Shown: positions 35,157 through 46,301, counted from the first letter of the stretch. The stretch: 64,000 nucleotides of DNA from Salinicola endophyticus (GCF_040536835.1 NZ_CP159578.1:186001-250000), one strand, 5' to 3'. Made by a program: numbers and translations. The notes: generated by a model not told the origin, from the sequence alone.

Positions 35157-35954
35157 ATGTCGCAGCTGATCGAGGACACCCCGCTGACGGTCGCCGGCCG
35201 TCGCTTCCACTCCCGCCTGCTGGTGGGCACGGGCAAGTACCGCGACTTCGACGAGACCGCGGCTGCGGTCGCGGCCAGCGGGGCTGACGTGGTCACCTTC
35301 GCCGTGCGGCGCACCAACCTGGGCCAGGATGCGGCCGCGCCCAACCTGCTCGACGTGATCTCGCCCGAGCGCTATACCCTGCTGCCCAATACCGCCGGCT
35401 GCTATACCGCCAAGGATGCGGTGCGCACCTGCCGTCTGGCGCGGGAGCTGCTCGATGGCCACAACCTGGTCAAGCTCGAGGTGCTGGGCGACGAGCACAC
35501 CCTCTATCCCAACGTGGTCGAGACCCTGGCCGCGGCCGAAACGCTGGTCAACGACGGCTTCGATGTCATGGTCTATACCAGCGACGACCCGATCGTGGCC
35601 AAGGAGCTCGAGCGTCGCGGCTGCTGTGCGGTGATGCCGCTGGGCTCGCTGATCGGCTCCGGCAACGGCCTGCTCAACCCGGCCACGCTGCGCCTGATTC
35701 TCGAGCAGGCCGAGGTGCCGGTGCTGGTGGATGCCGGTATCGGTACCGCCTCCGACGCCGCCCTGGCGATGGAAATGGGCTGCGCCGGGGTGCTGATGAA
35801 CTCCGCCATCGCCCATGCCCGCCACCCGCTGATGATGGCCGGCGCCATGCGCAAGGCGATCGAAGCCGGGCGCGAGGCGTTTCTCGCCGAGCGCATGCCG
35901 CGCCGCGACAGCGCCAGCCCCTCGTCGCCGTTCGCCGGGCGCATCAACCCCTGA
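35157..35954 (+). CDS. thiG: Thiazole synthase
   Basis: 265 residues, a (beta/alpha)8 barrel. It joins deoxyxylulose phosphate, dehydroglycine and ThiS-carried sulfur to make the thiazole phosphate. [45 protein letters not shown], and [21 protein letters not shown] are conserved; Lys in the VKLEV strand is the Schiff-base residue. It starts after CAGGAG, coupled with thiS in one operon, followed 64 bases later by trmB. Confidence 0.96.
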   Translation: MSQLIEDTPLTVAGRRFHSRLLVGTGKYRDFDETAAAVAASGADVVTFAVRRTNLGQDAAAPNLLDVISPERYTLLPNTAGCYTAKDAVRTCRLARELLDGHNLVKLEVLGDEHTLYPNVVETLAAAETLVNDGFDVMVYTSDDPIVAKELERRGCCAVMPLGSLIGSGNGLLNPATLRLILEQAEVPVLVDAGIGTASDAALAMEMGCAGVLMNSAIAHARHPLMMAGAMRKAIEAGREAFLAERMPRRDSASPSSPFAGRINP

Positions 35955-36018
35955 GCTGCCTGTGCCCGCCGCCTCGGCGGTGGGTCTCTTTCACCCACCA
36001 AGACGATAGCCACGCCGC

Positions 36019-36744
36019 ATGACCGACAAGCCGACGGACCCCAACGAGACCGCCACCGACACCCCGCATCAGCGCGGCATCAAGAGCTATGTGCTGCGCG
36101 CCGGGCGCATGACCGCCGCCCAGGAGCGCGGCCTCAAGGAGGTCTGGCCGCGCTGGGGGCTGACCCTGGAAGACGGGCTGCAGGACCCGGTGGCGCTGTT
36201 CGGACGTGACGCCCCGCGGGTGGTCGAGATCGGCTTCGGCATGGGGCAGTCGCTGGTCGAGCAGGCCGAGACTCACCCGGAGACCGACTTCATCGGTATC
36301 GAAGTGCATGCGCCGGGTGTCGGCAAGCTGCTCGACGAAGCCGACAAGCGTGGCCTCACCAACCTGCGCGTCTATCGCGAGGACGCCCTGGCGGTGCTGG
36401 CGCAGTGTCTGCCGGCGGAGAGCATCGACACCCTGCAGCTTTTCTTCCCCGACCCCTGGCCGAAGAAGAAGCATCACAAGCGGCGGATCGTGCAGCTGCC
36501 GTTCGTCGAGCTGGTGCGCACCCGGCTCAAGCCCGGCGGCACCCTGCACATGGCCACCGACTGGGAAGCCTACGCCGAGCACATGGCCGAGGTGATGGCG
36601 GCGGCGCCGGGCTATACCAACACCGCCCCCGCGGAGAGCGCGCCTTATGTGGCGCGTCCCGCCTTCCGCCCGCTGACCAAGTTCGAGAGCCGCGGCGAGC
36701 GTCTGGGTCATGGGGTCTGGGATCTGATCTTTCGTCGCGATTGA
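36019..36744 (+). CDS. trmB: tRNA (guanine-N7-)-methyltransferase
   Basis: 241 residues. The SAM-binding motif [16 protein letters not shown] is followed by [15 protein letters not shown] and the family's [15 protein letters not shown], involved in tRNA binding and catalysis. It makes 7-methylguanosine at position 46 of tRNA. The N-terminal ~30 residues are polar and variable. It follows thiSG, an arrangement seen in several gammaproteobacteria. It converges with an EamA transporter gene, 7 bases away. Confidence 0.96.
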   Translation: MTDKPTDPNETATDTPHQRGIKSYVLRAGRMTAAQERGLKEVWPRWGLTLEDGLQDPVALFGRDAPRVVEIGFGMGQSLVEQAETHPETDFIGIEVHAPGVGKLLDEADKRGLTNLRVYREDALAVLAQCLPAESIDTLQLFFPDPWPKKKHHKRRIVQLPFVELVRTRLKPGGTLHMATDWEAYAEHMAEVMAAAPGYTNTAPAESAPYVARPAFRPLTKFESRGERLGHGVWDLIFRRD

Positions 36745-36751
36745 CCCAGGC

Positions 36752-37690
36752 TCAGGCGCACTCGCCGCCGCCGGGACGCCGCGGATAGTGCGCCGCGCCG
36801 CGGGTGTGGCGGCCGCGGCGCTGGGCGAGCAGAGCCAGTGTCACCCCGGCCAGGGCCAGCGCCATGCCGCCGAGCTGCAGCGGCGCCACGTGCTCGCCGA
36901 ACATCCCCGCACTCCACGCCAGGGTCACCGGCGGCGTCAGATAGATGGCGCTGGAGACCGCGTTGACGCCGAGACGCCGCAGGCAGACGGTGAAGAAGCC
37001 GTAGCCGCCGAAGCTCGACAGCAGCACCAGCCAGCCCAGCGTCTGCCAGGTCAGCAGCGCGCTGCCGGGTAGCGCCAGGCCGCCGGCGCCCGCCGCGGCC
37101 ACACCGAAGATCAGCGCCGCCGCGCTCAACTGCGCGGTCAGCGACGCCGCCAGCCCCAGTCCCGACGGGCGCCGGGCGGCGAGCACGCTGCCCAGGGTGA
37201 CGCTGATCACCGCCAGCAGCGGCAGCGCATAGGCCCAGCCGGCGCCGCCTGCTCCCTGCCAGTCCCCCGCGATGCACAGCACCACGCCGCTGCCGGCCAC
37301 GCCGAGGCCGAGCCAGGCCGCCGCCGGTAGCTGCTCGCGCAGCCACAGCGTGGCGATCGCCGCCGCCAGCAGTGGCTGCTGGGCGGTGATCAGCGCGGTG
37401 ACGCTGGCGCTGACGCCCTCACCGATGGCGAGCACCACGCAGAGCAGATAGCCGCCGATGGTGAGGGCGCCGACCGCCATCTCGCGCAGCCAGGCCGACA
37501 GCGCCACTGGCCGCCGATCGAGCAGTCGCCACCACAGCGCGGCCAGCGCGGCGGCGATGACGAAGCGCCAGGCGAACAGGTCCAGCGCGTTCAAGGGGGC
37601 GCGGCTGGCCAGTTCGCTGCCGATGAAGCCGGAACTCCAGCAGAGCACGAAGCCACTCATCAGGACTGCGTTCAGCGTCGCGTGGCGCAT
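36752..37690 (-). CDS. EamA/DMT-superfamily transporter
   Basis: 312 residues and ten hydrophobic segments. The opening VLMSGFVLCWSSGFIGSELASR and the second half starting near LPLLAVISVTLGSVLAARR give the two EamA repeats. The C-terminus is basic and soluble (RRGRHTRGAAHYPRR). Exported metabolite unknown. It is divergent from a LysR regulator across 121 bases, so that regulator is the likely controller. Confidence 0.87.
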   Translation of the reverse strand: MRHATLNAVLMSGFVLCWSSGFIGSELASRAPLNALDLFAWRFVIAAALAALWWRLLDRRPVALSAWLREMAVGALTIGGYLLCVVLAIGEGVSASVTALITAQQPLLAAAIATLWLREQLPAAAWLGLGVAGSGVVLCIAGDWQGAGGAGWAYALPLLAVISVTLGSVLAARRPSGLGLAASLTAQLSAAALIFGVAAAGAGGLALPGSALLTWQTLGWLVLLSSFGGYGFFTVCLRRLGVNAVSSAIYLTPPVTLAWSAGMFGEHVAPLQLGGMALALAGVTLALLAQRRGRHTRGAAHYPRRPGGGECA

Positions 37691-37811
37691 GCCGACTCCT
37701 CCTCTCGTCGCGGGGTGACTGTCTCGGGGTACCCGAGTCGGGGTGATGCGGCTTGAGTCTGGACGCTATGCAGGCTTCAATGAATCGAATAAAAATCGAT
37801 AAGGGTTCAAT

Positions 37812-38726
37812 ATGTTTGAAGTCGGATCGACGCTCGACCTGGAGCTGCTGCGCACTTTCCAGGTGGTCGCCCAGAGCGGCTCGCTGGCGGCCACCGCCGA
37901 GGTGCGCCACCGCACGCTGAGTGCCATCAGCATGCAGATGAAGCGGCTGGAGACCGAGCTCGACGTGCGCCTGCTGGAGCGCGGCCCGCGCGGCGTGACC
38001 CTGACTGCCAGCGGCGAGCTGCTGCTGCGCGAGGCGCAGGCGCTGCTACGGGCACACGACACCCTGGTCAGCCGCTTCAGCCGTGAGCGCCTGAGCGGGC
38101 GCGTGCGTCTGGGTATCCCCGAGGACTATGCGCGCGAGTTGCTCGACGACACCCTGCCGCAGTTCATGGCGCGCCATCCGGGCATCCTGCTCGATGTCAC
38201 CACCGACACCAGCGGTCGGCTGGCGCGGGGGCTGCGAGCGCGGCGTCTGGACCTGGCGGTGGTGCTCGACCACGCCGCCGGGCTGGAGGGCGGCGAGCCC
38301 CTGTGGCACCCCACCCCGGTGTGGGCGGGGCCGGCTCAGGGTGCGCTGCACCAGGAGGCGATCGTGCCATTGGCGGTGCACCCGGCGGAGTGTCCCTACC
38401 GCCAACTGGCGGCCGATGCCCTCGATGCGGCGCGGCGGCCGTGGCGGGCGATCTTCACCAGTACCAGCATCCACGCGGTGGAGAAGGCGATCGAGACCGG
38501 CATGGCGATCGGAGTGCTCGACCGCGAAAGGGTGACCGGCGCCATGCGCGCGCTGGATGAGAGCGACGGCCTGCCTGTGCTGAGGCGTTGCGAGGCGCGC
38601 CTGCACTTCGCCCGCGCTATCGATGACGCCTCCCAGCCCGCGGTGGAAGCATTGGCGGAGCTGCTGCGTCAGCGCCTGAGTGGGCGCGGACCGTGGCAGT
38701 GGGATGCGCTGAGCGCGCGTGGCTGA
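37812..38726 (+). CDS. LysR-family transcriptional regulator
   Basis: 304 residues. The N-terminal helix-turn-helix is LRTFQVVAQSGSLAATAEVRHRTLSAISMQMKRLE in two helices, followed by an effector domain starting about residue 90 (SGRVRLGIPEDYARELLDD). An acidic, Arg-rich C-terminal part gives dimer contacts. It probably controls the divergent EamA exporter. The region just before the ATG is AT-rich (GAATAAAAATCGATAAGG) and may hold its operator; no clear T-N11-A box could be fixed. Confidence 0.88.
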   Translation: MFEVGSTLDLELLRTFQVVAQSGSLAATAEVRHRTLSAISMQMKRLETELDVRLLERGPRGVTLTASGELLLREAQALLRAHDTLVSRFSRERLSGRVRLGIPEDYARELLDDTLPQFMARHPGILLDVTTDTSGRLARGLRARRLDLAVVLDHAAGLEGGEPLWHPTPVWAGPAQGALHQEAIVPLAVHPAECPYRQLAADALDAARRPWRAIFTSTSIHAVEKAIETGMAIGVLDRERVTGAMRALDESDGLPVLRRCEARLHFARAIDDASQPAVEALAELLRQRLSGRGPWQWDALSARG

Positions 38727-38852
38727 ACGCGTCGGTGATTCTCACAGGCCGTGGCGGTGTGGTGCGGCGGGGGCGTCCGACAGGGCGTGTCAGCGGCGGC
38801 CAACTCCCGCCAGGCGCGTTGCTTGGCGTTGTGCCGCCGCAGGCGCTGCAGC

Positions 38853-38968
38853 AAAAAAAGCCGCCCTGGGCAGGGCGGCGTGAAGGACCGTGACTAGCTT
38901 GATGAGGAGATAACCATGGCAGGAACCTGACATTCCTGACGTTGGTCAGTGGCGTTTGGCGACGCCAC
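38853..38968 (-). ncRNA. PrrF/RyhB-like Fur-controlled small RNA (candidate)
   Basis: Predicted 116-nucleotide transcript on the minus strand. In order it has: a 7-bp 5' hairpin GTGGCGT with ACGCCAC (38949-38968), a 6-bp hairpin CAGGAA with TTCCTG (38920-38938), an unpaired stretch with ATCTCCTCATCAAGC (complement within 38888-38911), and a terminator GCCGCCCT-GCCC-AGGGCGGC plus seven T. The CTCCTCAT core is complementary to Shine-Dalgarno sequences, as in PrrF and RyhB, which silence sodB and other iron-enzyme mRNAs when iron is low. Length and architecture match PrrF; no alignment could be run. It has a promoter and Fur-like box upstream. Confidence 0.72.
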
Positions 38969-38974
38969 AAGTCA

Positions 38975-39003
38975 AAGGTAATCATTCTCATTTGTGATTG
39001 CAA
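38975..39003 (-). promoter_or_regulatory. Promoter with Fur-box-like sequence for the small RNA
   Basis: On the minus strand TTGCAA (38998-39003), 17 bases, then TACCTT (38975-38980). The spacer contains AATGAGAATGATTACC, similar to Fur-box halves (for example 11 of 13 against GATAATCATTATC in the opposite orientation). Fur with iron would cover the -10/-35 region and block transcription. Confidence 0.65.
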
Positions 39004-39033
39004 GCGAAACGAGAATCTTTTTTATTTAGCTGC

Positions 39034-39954
39034 TCAGCCGACCCCGAGCAGCGGCAGCAGCAGTGGCAGCGAGAGCATCGCCAGCAGCGTCTGGCCGGTG
39101 ATCGTCGCCGCCATCAGCTCGGCGTCGCCGCCCAGCTGGCGCGCCAGGATATAGGCGGAGGTCGCCGTCGGCAGGGCGGCGAACAGCAGCACTACGTCGC
39201 GCTCGATGCCGGAGAGACCGGCCAGCGCGGCGATGGCGGCCACCGCAAGCGGCGTGACAATCAGCTTCAGCGCGCTCGAGGTCCAGAACGCCCGCCCGCC
39301 GCGTAACAGCGCCTGCGGGCGTAGCGCCACGCCTACGGCGACCAGCCCCAGCGGTAGCGCCGCGCGCCCGAGCAGTTCCACGGCGGGTGCGCTCCAGCCG
39401 GGCAGACCGATGCCACTGAGGTTGAGCGCAACCCCCAGCAGGCAGGCCAGGATCAGCGGATTGCGCGCCAGCGCCAGGGCGCTGCGGCCGAGACTGGCGC
39501 GGCCCAGCGTGCCGCTGGCGATGAATGCCAGCACGCAGAGCAGATTGGCGGTAGGTACCATCAGCGCCACCGCGACCGCCGCCACGGTGGTGCCGGCGCT
39601 GCCGTGCAGGGCCGCGGCGCCGGCCACCCCGACATAGGTGTTGAAGCGCACCACCCCCTGGAAGAGAGAGGTGAAGGCGGCGGCATCCAGCGCCAGGCGT
39701 CGGCGCGCCAGCCACACCGCCAGCGCCAGCGCCAGCATCCCGCCGAGCAGCGCCACGCCCAGGCGCAGTACCGGCACCCGGGCGACATCGGCAGCGGCCA
39801 GGGTCGCCACCAGCATGGCGGGGAACAGCAGGTAGTAGATCAGGCGTTCCAGCTGGGGCCAGAAATCGGCGCCGGGAAAACGTGCCCAACCCAGGCCCGC
39901 ACCGAGTAGAATCAGAAGGAAAAGTGGGCCGAGTGCCCCTGCGATATCGCTCAT
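39034..39954 (-). CDS. AEC-family (auxin efflux carrier-like) permease
   Basis: 306 residues and about ten hydrophobic segments. LGPLFLLILLGAGLGW at the N-terminus, YYLLFPAMLVATLA, FNTYVGVAGAAAL, and the final FAALPTATSAYILARQLGGD fit the AEC/YfdV group, which moves small organic acids or similar anions. The substrate is unknown. Its stop lies about 30 bases upstream of the candidate small-RNA promoter on the same strand, so the small RNA follows it directly. Confidence 0.82.
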   Translation of the reverse strand: MSDIAGALGPLFLLILLGAGLGWARFPGADFWPQLERLIYYLLFPAMLVATLAAADVARVPVLRLGVALLGGMLALALAVWLARRRLALDAAAFTSLFQGVVRFNTYVGVAGAAALHGSAGTTVAAVAVALMVPTANLLCVLAFIASGTLGRASLGRSALALARNPLILACLLGVALNLSGIGLPGWSAPAVELLGRAALPLGLVAVGVALRPQALLRGGRAFWTSSALKLIVTPLAVAAIAALAGLSGIERDVVLLFAALPTATSAYILARQLGGDAELMAATITGQTLLAMLSLPLLLPLLGVG

Positions 39955-40041
39955 CTAGCGTCCTGAGTGTGGTTGTCGTCACGCCGCCTCGAACGCCCAT
40001 GGTAGCGATCCACTGTCTCTGCCGGGAGCCCCATAACGTCC

Positions 40042-40614
40042 ATGGCTGTCTACGACGAAGATACCGCGCGGCCACGCATGCTCACGCTGCTGATCGGTGT
40101 CACCCTGGCGACCATCGTCGTCGCCCTGTGGTATCTGCTCGACTACTACTTGCGCGAGTCCGATAGCGAGGTCACCTGGTATCCGCCGGAGCATGGCTGC
40201 GTGCTGCTCGACGGTGGCTGCCAGGCGGGGCTGGGGCTCGATTCCGGGCTGACCTATTCACTGCACGAGGCGTCCGGGCGCGACGGCCTGCGCTTCGAGG
40301 TCGATGTCTACGGGCTGGCGGCCAAGCAGGTCTACGTGGAGTTCATCGGGCGTCACATGAACATTCGCTCCCAGCGCTTCACCCTGACGCGGATGCCGGG
40401 GGAGCGCGAGCGTTTCGTCGGCTTCGGCGATCTGGGTTTGTGCAGCGGCTACGTGGAGGCGTGGCGGGCCCAGGTGGTGGTGGTCAGCAACCACGGCCTC
40501 AAGGGCAGCTGGTTCGATTTCGACAGCGCCGGGCTGGCCGATGCGCTGTCGCGGCGCGAGGCCAAGCGCAGTGCGGATGAGAAGGACTGCTTGTGGACGC
40601 AGACGCCGGCCTAG
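40042..40614 (+). CDS. Hypothetical single-pass membrane protein
   Basis: 190 residues. One N-terminal membrane helix (LTLLIGVTLATIVVALWYLLDYYL) is followed by a likely periplasmic domain of about 150 residues (PEHGCVLLDGGCQAGLGLD, then beta-rich EVDVYGLAAKQVYVEFIG and RFTLTRMPGERERFVGFGDLGLCSG). Three of its Cys residues could pair in the periplasm. I do not recognise the family. It ends 6 bases before the second copy of the nested-palindrome repeat. ATG 40042 has a weak ribosome site. Confidence 0.7.
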   Translation: MAVYDEDTARPRMLTLLIGVTLATIVVALWYLLDYYLRESDSEVTWYPPEHGCVLLDGGCQAGLGLDSGLTYSLHEASGRDGLRFEVDVYGLAAKQVYVEFIGRHMNIRSQRFTLTRMPGERERFVGFGDLGLCSGYVEAWRAQVVVVSNHGLKGSWFDFDSAGLADALSRREAKRSADEKDCLWTQTPA

Positions 40615-40620
40615 GCCAGG

Positions 40621-40762
40621 TCTGAAAAGTACTGCGCTTGCCCATCCGGCGTTAAAAATCGGCTCCAGATGCTCATTTATACCGCGTAAACTGGAACGCC
40701 AGCCCGGTCCGCTCTTTCGCCGATTTTTGTCTTGCCTGGACTTCGCTCGTCGACTTTTCAGA
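40621..40762. repeat. Nested-palindrome dispersed repeat, copy 2
   Basis: Outer arms TCTGAAAAGT (40621-40630) and ACTTTTCAGA (40753-40762) are a perfect inverted repeat. Inner arms AAAAATCGGC (40654-40663) and GCCGATTTTT (40719-40728) are also perfect. It shares the blocks listed for copy 1 at 26507-26634. A separate 11-bp hairpin AGACGCCGGCC with GGCCGGCGTCT (40760-40785) follows and overlaps its end. It sits between two convergent genes. Confidence 0.82.
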
Positions 40763-40812
40763 CGCCGGCCTGATGGCCGGCGTCTAAAGGGGTAGGGCGG
40801 GGGGAGCGCGGC

Positions 40813-41580
40813 TTACTTGCCGTCGCTGCTCGTCTTGGCGTCGCTGCCTTTGGCCGCCTTGTCGCCCTTGGCGTCACCCTCGTCGGGGTTGATGCCGAGC
40901 AGTTCGACCTTGAACTGCAGCGCTTGGTTGGGGCCGATCGGGCCGCCGGTGCCGGCTGCGCCGTAGGCCAGGTCGGAAGGCACGGTGATCAGCCAGGTGT
41001 CACCGACATGCATCATCTTGAGCGCTTCCTGCCAGCCCGGGATGACCTGGCCGACCTTGAACGAGATCGGCTCGCCGCGTTTGTAGGAGCTGTCGAACAC
41101 GGTGCCGTCGGGGAGTTTGCCTTCGTAGTTGACCTTGACCGTGTCGTCGTCGCTGGGCGAGGCGCCGTCACCGGACTTCAGCACCTGGTACTGCAGGCCC
41201 GAGTCGGTGGTCTTCACGCCCTTCTTCTTGGCGTTGGCGGCGAGGAAGGCTTCGCTCTCCTTGCGGTTGGCGTCGGCGACCTTCTTCTGCTCGGCCTTCT
41301 GCTCGGCGATCTTCTGCTGCTGGTACTGGGTCAGCGCTTTGCTGATCGCCTCGTCGTTCATCTGCAGCTTGTGATCGCCATAGACGTCACGAATCGCCGC
41401 GGCGAAGGCGTCGACATCCAGGTTCTTGACGTCCTGCGACAGACCCTGGCCCAGGGTGGCGCCGATGCTGTAGCTCAGCTTGGCCTGGTCGCTGTCGAGG
41501 TCGACCTTGTCCTGGGCGAAAGCCGCCAGCGGCAGCGTCATCATGCTGCCGATCGCGACGGCGGTTACCAAACGTTTCAT
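40813..41580 (-). CDS. FKBP-type peptidyl-prolyl isomerase (FkpA/Mip-like)
   Basis: 255 residues. A Sec signal peptide (MKRLVTAVAIGSMMTLPLAAFAQ) is followed by an FKBP N-terminal dimerisation region with a long charged helix (KIAEQKAEQKKVADANRKE), then the FKBP domain (DTVKVNYEGKLPDGTVFDSS, FKVGQVIPGWQEAL, PSDLAYGAAGTGGPIGPNQ). It is a periplasmic folding catalyst and chaperone. The C-terminal tail is Lys/Asp-rich and low-complexity (DEGDAKGDKAAKGSDAK). ATG 41580 follows AAGGAGACTGC. Confidence 0.92.
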   Translation of the reverse strand: MKRLVTAVAIGSMMTLPLAAFAQDKVDLDSDQAKLSYSIGATLGQGLSQDVKNLDVDAFAAAIRDVYGDHKLQMNDEAISKALTQYQQQKIAEQKAEQKKVADANRKESEAFLAANAKKKGVKTTDSGLQYQVLKSGDGASPSDDDTVKVNYEGKLPDGTVFDSSYKRGEPISFKVGQVIPGWQEALKMMHVGDTWLITVPSDLAYGAAGTGGPIGPNQALQFKVELLGINPDEGDAKGDKAAKGSDAKTSSDGK

Positions 41581-41668
41581 GCAGTCTCCTTGGGGAGTCG
41601 GGGTTGAAGCCGATGCTGGCTCGGGGTGAAAACGCCTCAGGCATCGGTGTGGCGCTGCTGTTGGGACT

Positions 41669-42226
41669 CTAACAGCTGGGATTTGGTTCCGCATCCGGCG
41701 CGGCGGCCAGCCACAGTGCCAGTAGTGGCTGTAACGTGGCGTAAGCCGATGACGTCGTGCCGAGGTCCGTGGTCGGTTGCGCTGCCCGCGTCGGCGCGGC
41801 CCAGGCGGCGCACAGCGCCAGCGCCGCGGCGAGCGGATCGTACGGCGTCGGCGACGCGACGCGGCGGCTCGGCAGCTCGGCCAGGCGGATAAGCGTCTCG
41901 CGCTCCGCCAGCAGTTCCGCCTGCTGCAGGCGCTGGCGCAGCTCGCTCAGACGCGGGCGGGTCTCGAGCGCGGCCTTGAGCTCACGCCGGCGCTGGCGTA
42001 GCGGGCGGGTCATCGTCTCCTGCCAGTGGCGTATCTCGGCCAGCCCTTGGGTGGCGTCGGGGGCGGGTTCACGGCCGTGCTCGGCGAGCCAGGCGAGCCA
42101 CAGCAGCTCGCACACGTCATAGCCGTGGTCGTCCTGCAGGCTCAGGCAGCGCGCCTGGGCGCCGGGGCGGGCGTAGCGTCCCAGGGCGAAATCCCACAGG
42201 TCGTCCGCGGCGTCGGCGGTGGTCAT
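41669..42226 (-). CDS. TIGR02444-like conserved hypothetical protein
   Basis: 185 residues, no membrane segment before the C-terminus. It begins DDLWDFALGRYARPGAQARCLSLQDDHGYDVCELLWLAWLAE, the pattern of the TIGR02444 family, followed by an Arg-rich helical region (PLRQRRRELKAALETRPRL). Function unknown. It is often next to the ABC-F gene yheS, as here, where the two start divergently 67 bases apart. ATG 42226 is preceded by GGAGTGCC-like sequence. Confidence 0.78.
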   Translation of the reverse strand: MTTADAADDLWDFALGRYARPGAQARCLSLQDDHGYDVCELLWLAWLAEHGREPAPDATQGLAEIRHWQETMTRPLRQRRRELKAALETRPRLSELRQRLQQAELLAERETLIRLAELPSRRVASPTPYDPLAAALALCAAWAAPTRAAQPTTDLGTTSSAYATLQPLLALWLAAAPDAEPNPSC

Positions 42227-42293
42227 CGGCACTCCGTGTCGGCGGCGTTGGCTGATAGAATGAGCGCCCATTCGATGCGCTCTGGAGCCCGGC

Positions 42294-44207
<1,914 letters not shown>

Positions 44208-44299
44208 GGCGCGTCGCGAGCCGACTGTCGATGACTGGCGTTGACACCGCCATGACGGCGCTACACTGGAAGGCGGATTCCGCAGCCAGGTGATGACCC

Positions 44300-44530
44300 A
44301 TGCCCTACGACAGCCGTGACGATATTCCCGAGAGCGCGCGCAAGGTGCTGCCGCCCCACGCCCGGACCATCTACCAGGAGGCGTTCAACAGCGCCTGGGA
44401 GCAGTACAAGAACCCCGAGGATCGGCGCGGCGACAGCTCCCGCGAGGAGGTCGCCCACGCCGTAGCGTGGAAGGCCGTCGAAGCCAAGTACGCCAAGGGC
44501 GACGACGGCAAGTGGCATCCCAAGGCATGA
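44300..44530 (+). CDS. chaB: ChaB family protein
   Basis: 76 residues, complete. MPYDSRDDIPESARKVLPPHARTIYQEAFNSAW is split by the helix boundaries typical of ChaB, followed by EEVAHAVAWKAVEAKY and a short KWHPKA end. E. coli ChaB was proposed to regulate the ChaA cation antiporter, but no chaA is here. It is a small cytoplasmic protein. It is convergent with the SDR gene, 84 bases away. Confidence 0.88.
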   Translation: MPYDSRDDIPESARKVLPPHARTIYQEAFNSAWEQYKNPEDRRGDSSREEVAHAVAWKAVEAKYAKGDDGKWHPKA

Positions 44531-44614
44531 CGCCACCCCGCCGGGATAAGTGCTTGTCGGGAGGTTTTGTTAAATGGTGAGAGGTTCGGCAAGCGCGATG
44601 GCTTTCCGTCCGGC

Positions 44615-45391
44615 TCACTCGGCGTAGATCATCTTCCTGGTCATCCCCCCATCGACGCTGATGTGCTGCCCGGTGATGAACCCTGCCTTGTCGCTGGCCA
44701 GGAAGGCCACGGTGGCAGCCACGTCCTGCGGCTCGCCCACACGTCCCACCGGGTGCTGCGTGCGGTCTATCTCGCGGTGCTCGGGCTGGCTGCGCTGCGC
44801 CGCCTTCTGCCACGGCCCGGTCTCGATCCAGCCGGGGCAGATCGCATTGACCCGAACCTCCGGCCCCAGGCTGACCGCCAGCGCGTGGGTCATCGCCAGC
44901 AATCCGCCCTTGGCTGCGGCATAGGATTCGCAGTGGGGCTCCGACTGCAGCGCGCGGGTCGAGGCGATATTGACGATGGCGCCGTGGCGCTGACGCAGCC
45001 CGGGGATGGCGGCGCGGGTGCACAGGAAGGCGCCGGTCAGATGGCTCTCCTGCCAGCGGCGCCAGTCGGCCAACGCCAGCGCCTCCAGCGGGCCGCACTC
45101 GGGGTCGGCGATCCCGGCATTGTTGACCAGCAGGTCGAAGCCATCGGCCTTGCCGTGCTCCTGCTGCCAGCCGTTGATATGCGCAAACGCCTCCTGCACC
45201 TGGAGCTCGTCGCTGACGTCGACCACCATCGCCAGTAGTGGCGCGTCGATGTAGGCCTCGTCGAGTTCGGCGACCGCTTCGGGGTCGCGATCCAGGGCGG
45301 CGACGCGCCAGCCCTCCGACAGCAGCAGCTCGACCGTGGCGCGGCCGATACCCTGGGCGCCGCCGGTGATGATGGCGAGCGGTGTGGTCAT
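44615..45391 (-). CDS. Short-chain dehydrogenase/reductase (SDR)
   Basis: 258 residues. The cofactor motif TGGAQGIGRATVELL and NNAG near residue 90 are followed by the active-site Ser in NIASTRAL, the Tyr-Lys pair in YAAAKGGL, and the C-terminal GQHISVDGGMTRK. A classical SDR; an oxidoreductase with NAD(P)H and an unknown substrate. An Asp (DRD) after the second strand favours NAD over NADP. No pathway neighbours are evident. Confidence 0.92.
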   Translation of the reverse strand: MTTPLAIITGGAQGIGRATVELLLSEGWRVAALDRDPEAVAELDEAYIDAPLLAMVVDVSDELQVQEAFAHINGWQQEHGKADGFDLLVNNAGIADPECGPLEALALADWRRWQESHLTGAFLCTRAAIPGLRQRHGAIVNIASTRALQSEPHCESYAAAKGGLLAMTHALAVSLGPEVRVNAICPGWIETGPWQKAAQRSQPEHREIDRTQHPVGRVGEPQDVAATVAFLASDKAGFITGQHISVDGGMTRKMIYAE

Positions 45392-45579
45392 GTGTTGGCT
45401 TCCTCTGCGTGGCGGCCGTGGCCGCGTTCCCTGTGGCTATTGCCCTGTGTGGCAGCGTCGAGATGCCGCCGTTTTATGCGTGGCTGTCTGCGTGTCTGTA
45501 TTTGCGACTATCTGCCTGACTGTAGTCGCGGCGGCAGCGCACCGGAGGCCGGGCGTGCCGGCATGGGGTAAACACCCTC

Positions 45580-46017
45580 TCAGGTCTCCAGCAGAAAGGT
45601 GACCGGTCCATCGTTGGTTAGCGACACCTGCATGTCGGCGCCGAACTCGCCGCTGGCGACCTGCGGCCAGGCAGCACGCGCCTGATCCAGCAGGTAGTCG
45701 AACAGCTCGCGCCCCAGCGCCGGCGGTGCGGCGCTGGAGAAGCTCGGCCGCAGCCCCTTGTCGGTGGCCGCCACCAGGGTGAACTGCGACACCAGCAGGA
45801 GTCCGCCCTCGGCCTGCTGCAGGTTACGGTTCATGCGTCCCTCGGCGTCGCTGAACACCCGGTAGTGGAGCAGCTTGTGCAGCAGGCGGTCAGCACGGGC
45901 ACGATCGTCGTCTGCGGCGACGCCGATCAGGGCCAGCAGCCCGTGGTCGATCGCGCCGATGCGCTCGCCGTCGACCGCTACGCTGGCGTGGGTGACGCGT
46001 TGAATCAGGGCTCGCAT
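45580..46017 (-). CDS. dtd: D-aminoacyl-tRNA deacylase
   Basis: 145 residues, the usual length. It removes D-amino acids from mis-charged t[35 protein letters not shown] with the catalytic Thr region, and the C-terminal [12 protein letters not shown] with the Gly-cisPro motif are all present. The start ATG 46017 is chosen because the conserved MRALIQRV opening begins there; the frame is open further upstream without similarity. It lies downstream of a 284-base gap. Confidence 0.96.
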   Translation of the reverse strand: MRALIQRVTHASVAVDGERIGAIDHGLLALIGVAADDDRARADRLLHKLLHYRVFSDAEGRMNRNLQQAEGGLLLVSQFTLVAATDKGLRPSFSSAAPPALGRELFDYLLDQARAAWPQVASGEFGADMQVSLTNDGPVTFLLET

Positions 46018-46301
46018 GGTAGGGCGGGGCTCCATCAGGGGTCGCTGAACGATACCCAAGCTTAGCATCGCCCGGCGCCGACGGCAGGCCGTGCGCATGA
46101 CGCGCCCGAACGGCCTCCGGGTGGGGTAAGACACGGTGTTACGTGGCAGACACCGGGCTTTACGCGCTAACCTTGGGTAAGCGCCCCGCATTCGTGGCGT
46201 CGCGCTGTGCGCCCCGGCGAGGTCTCCGGAGGACGCCGCCGACGGTGGGCACGAGGGCGGTAGCGCGGGCAACGACTCCCCTTGATAATAAGGACAACGT
46301 C

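Noticed and set aside
38901..38927. Apparent ribosome site and ATG (GAGGAGATAACCATGG) on the plus strand
   Set aside because: The frame ends after four codons. It is better explained as the complement of the small-RNA seed.
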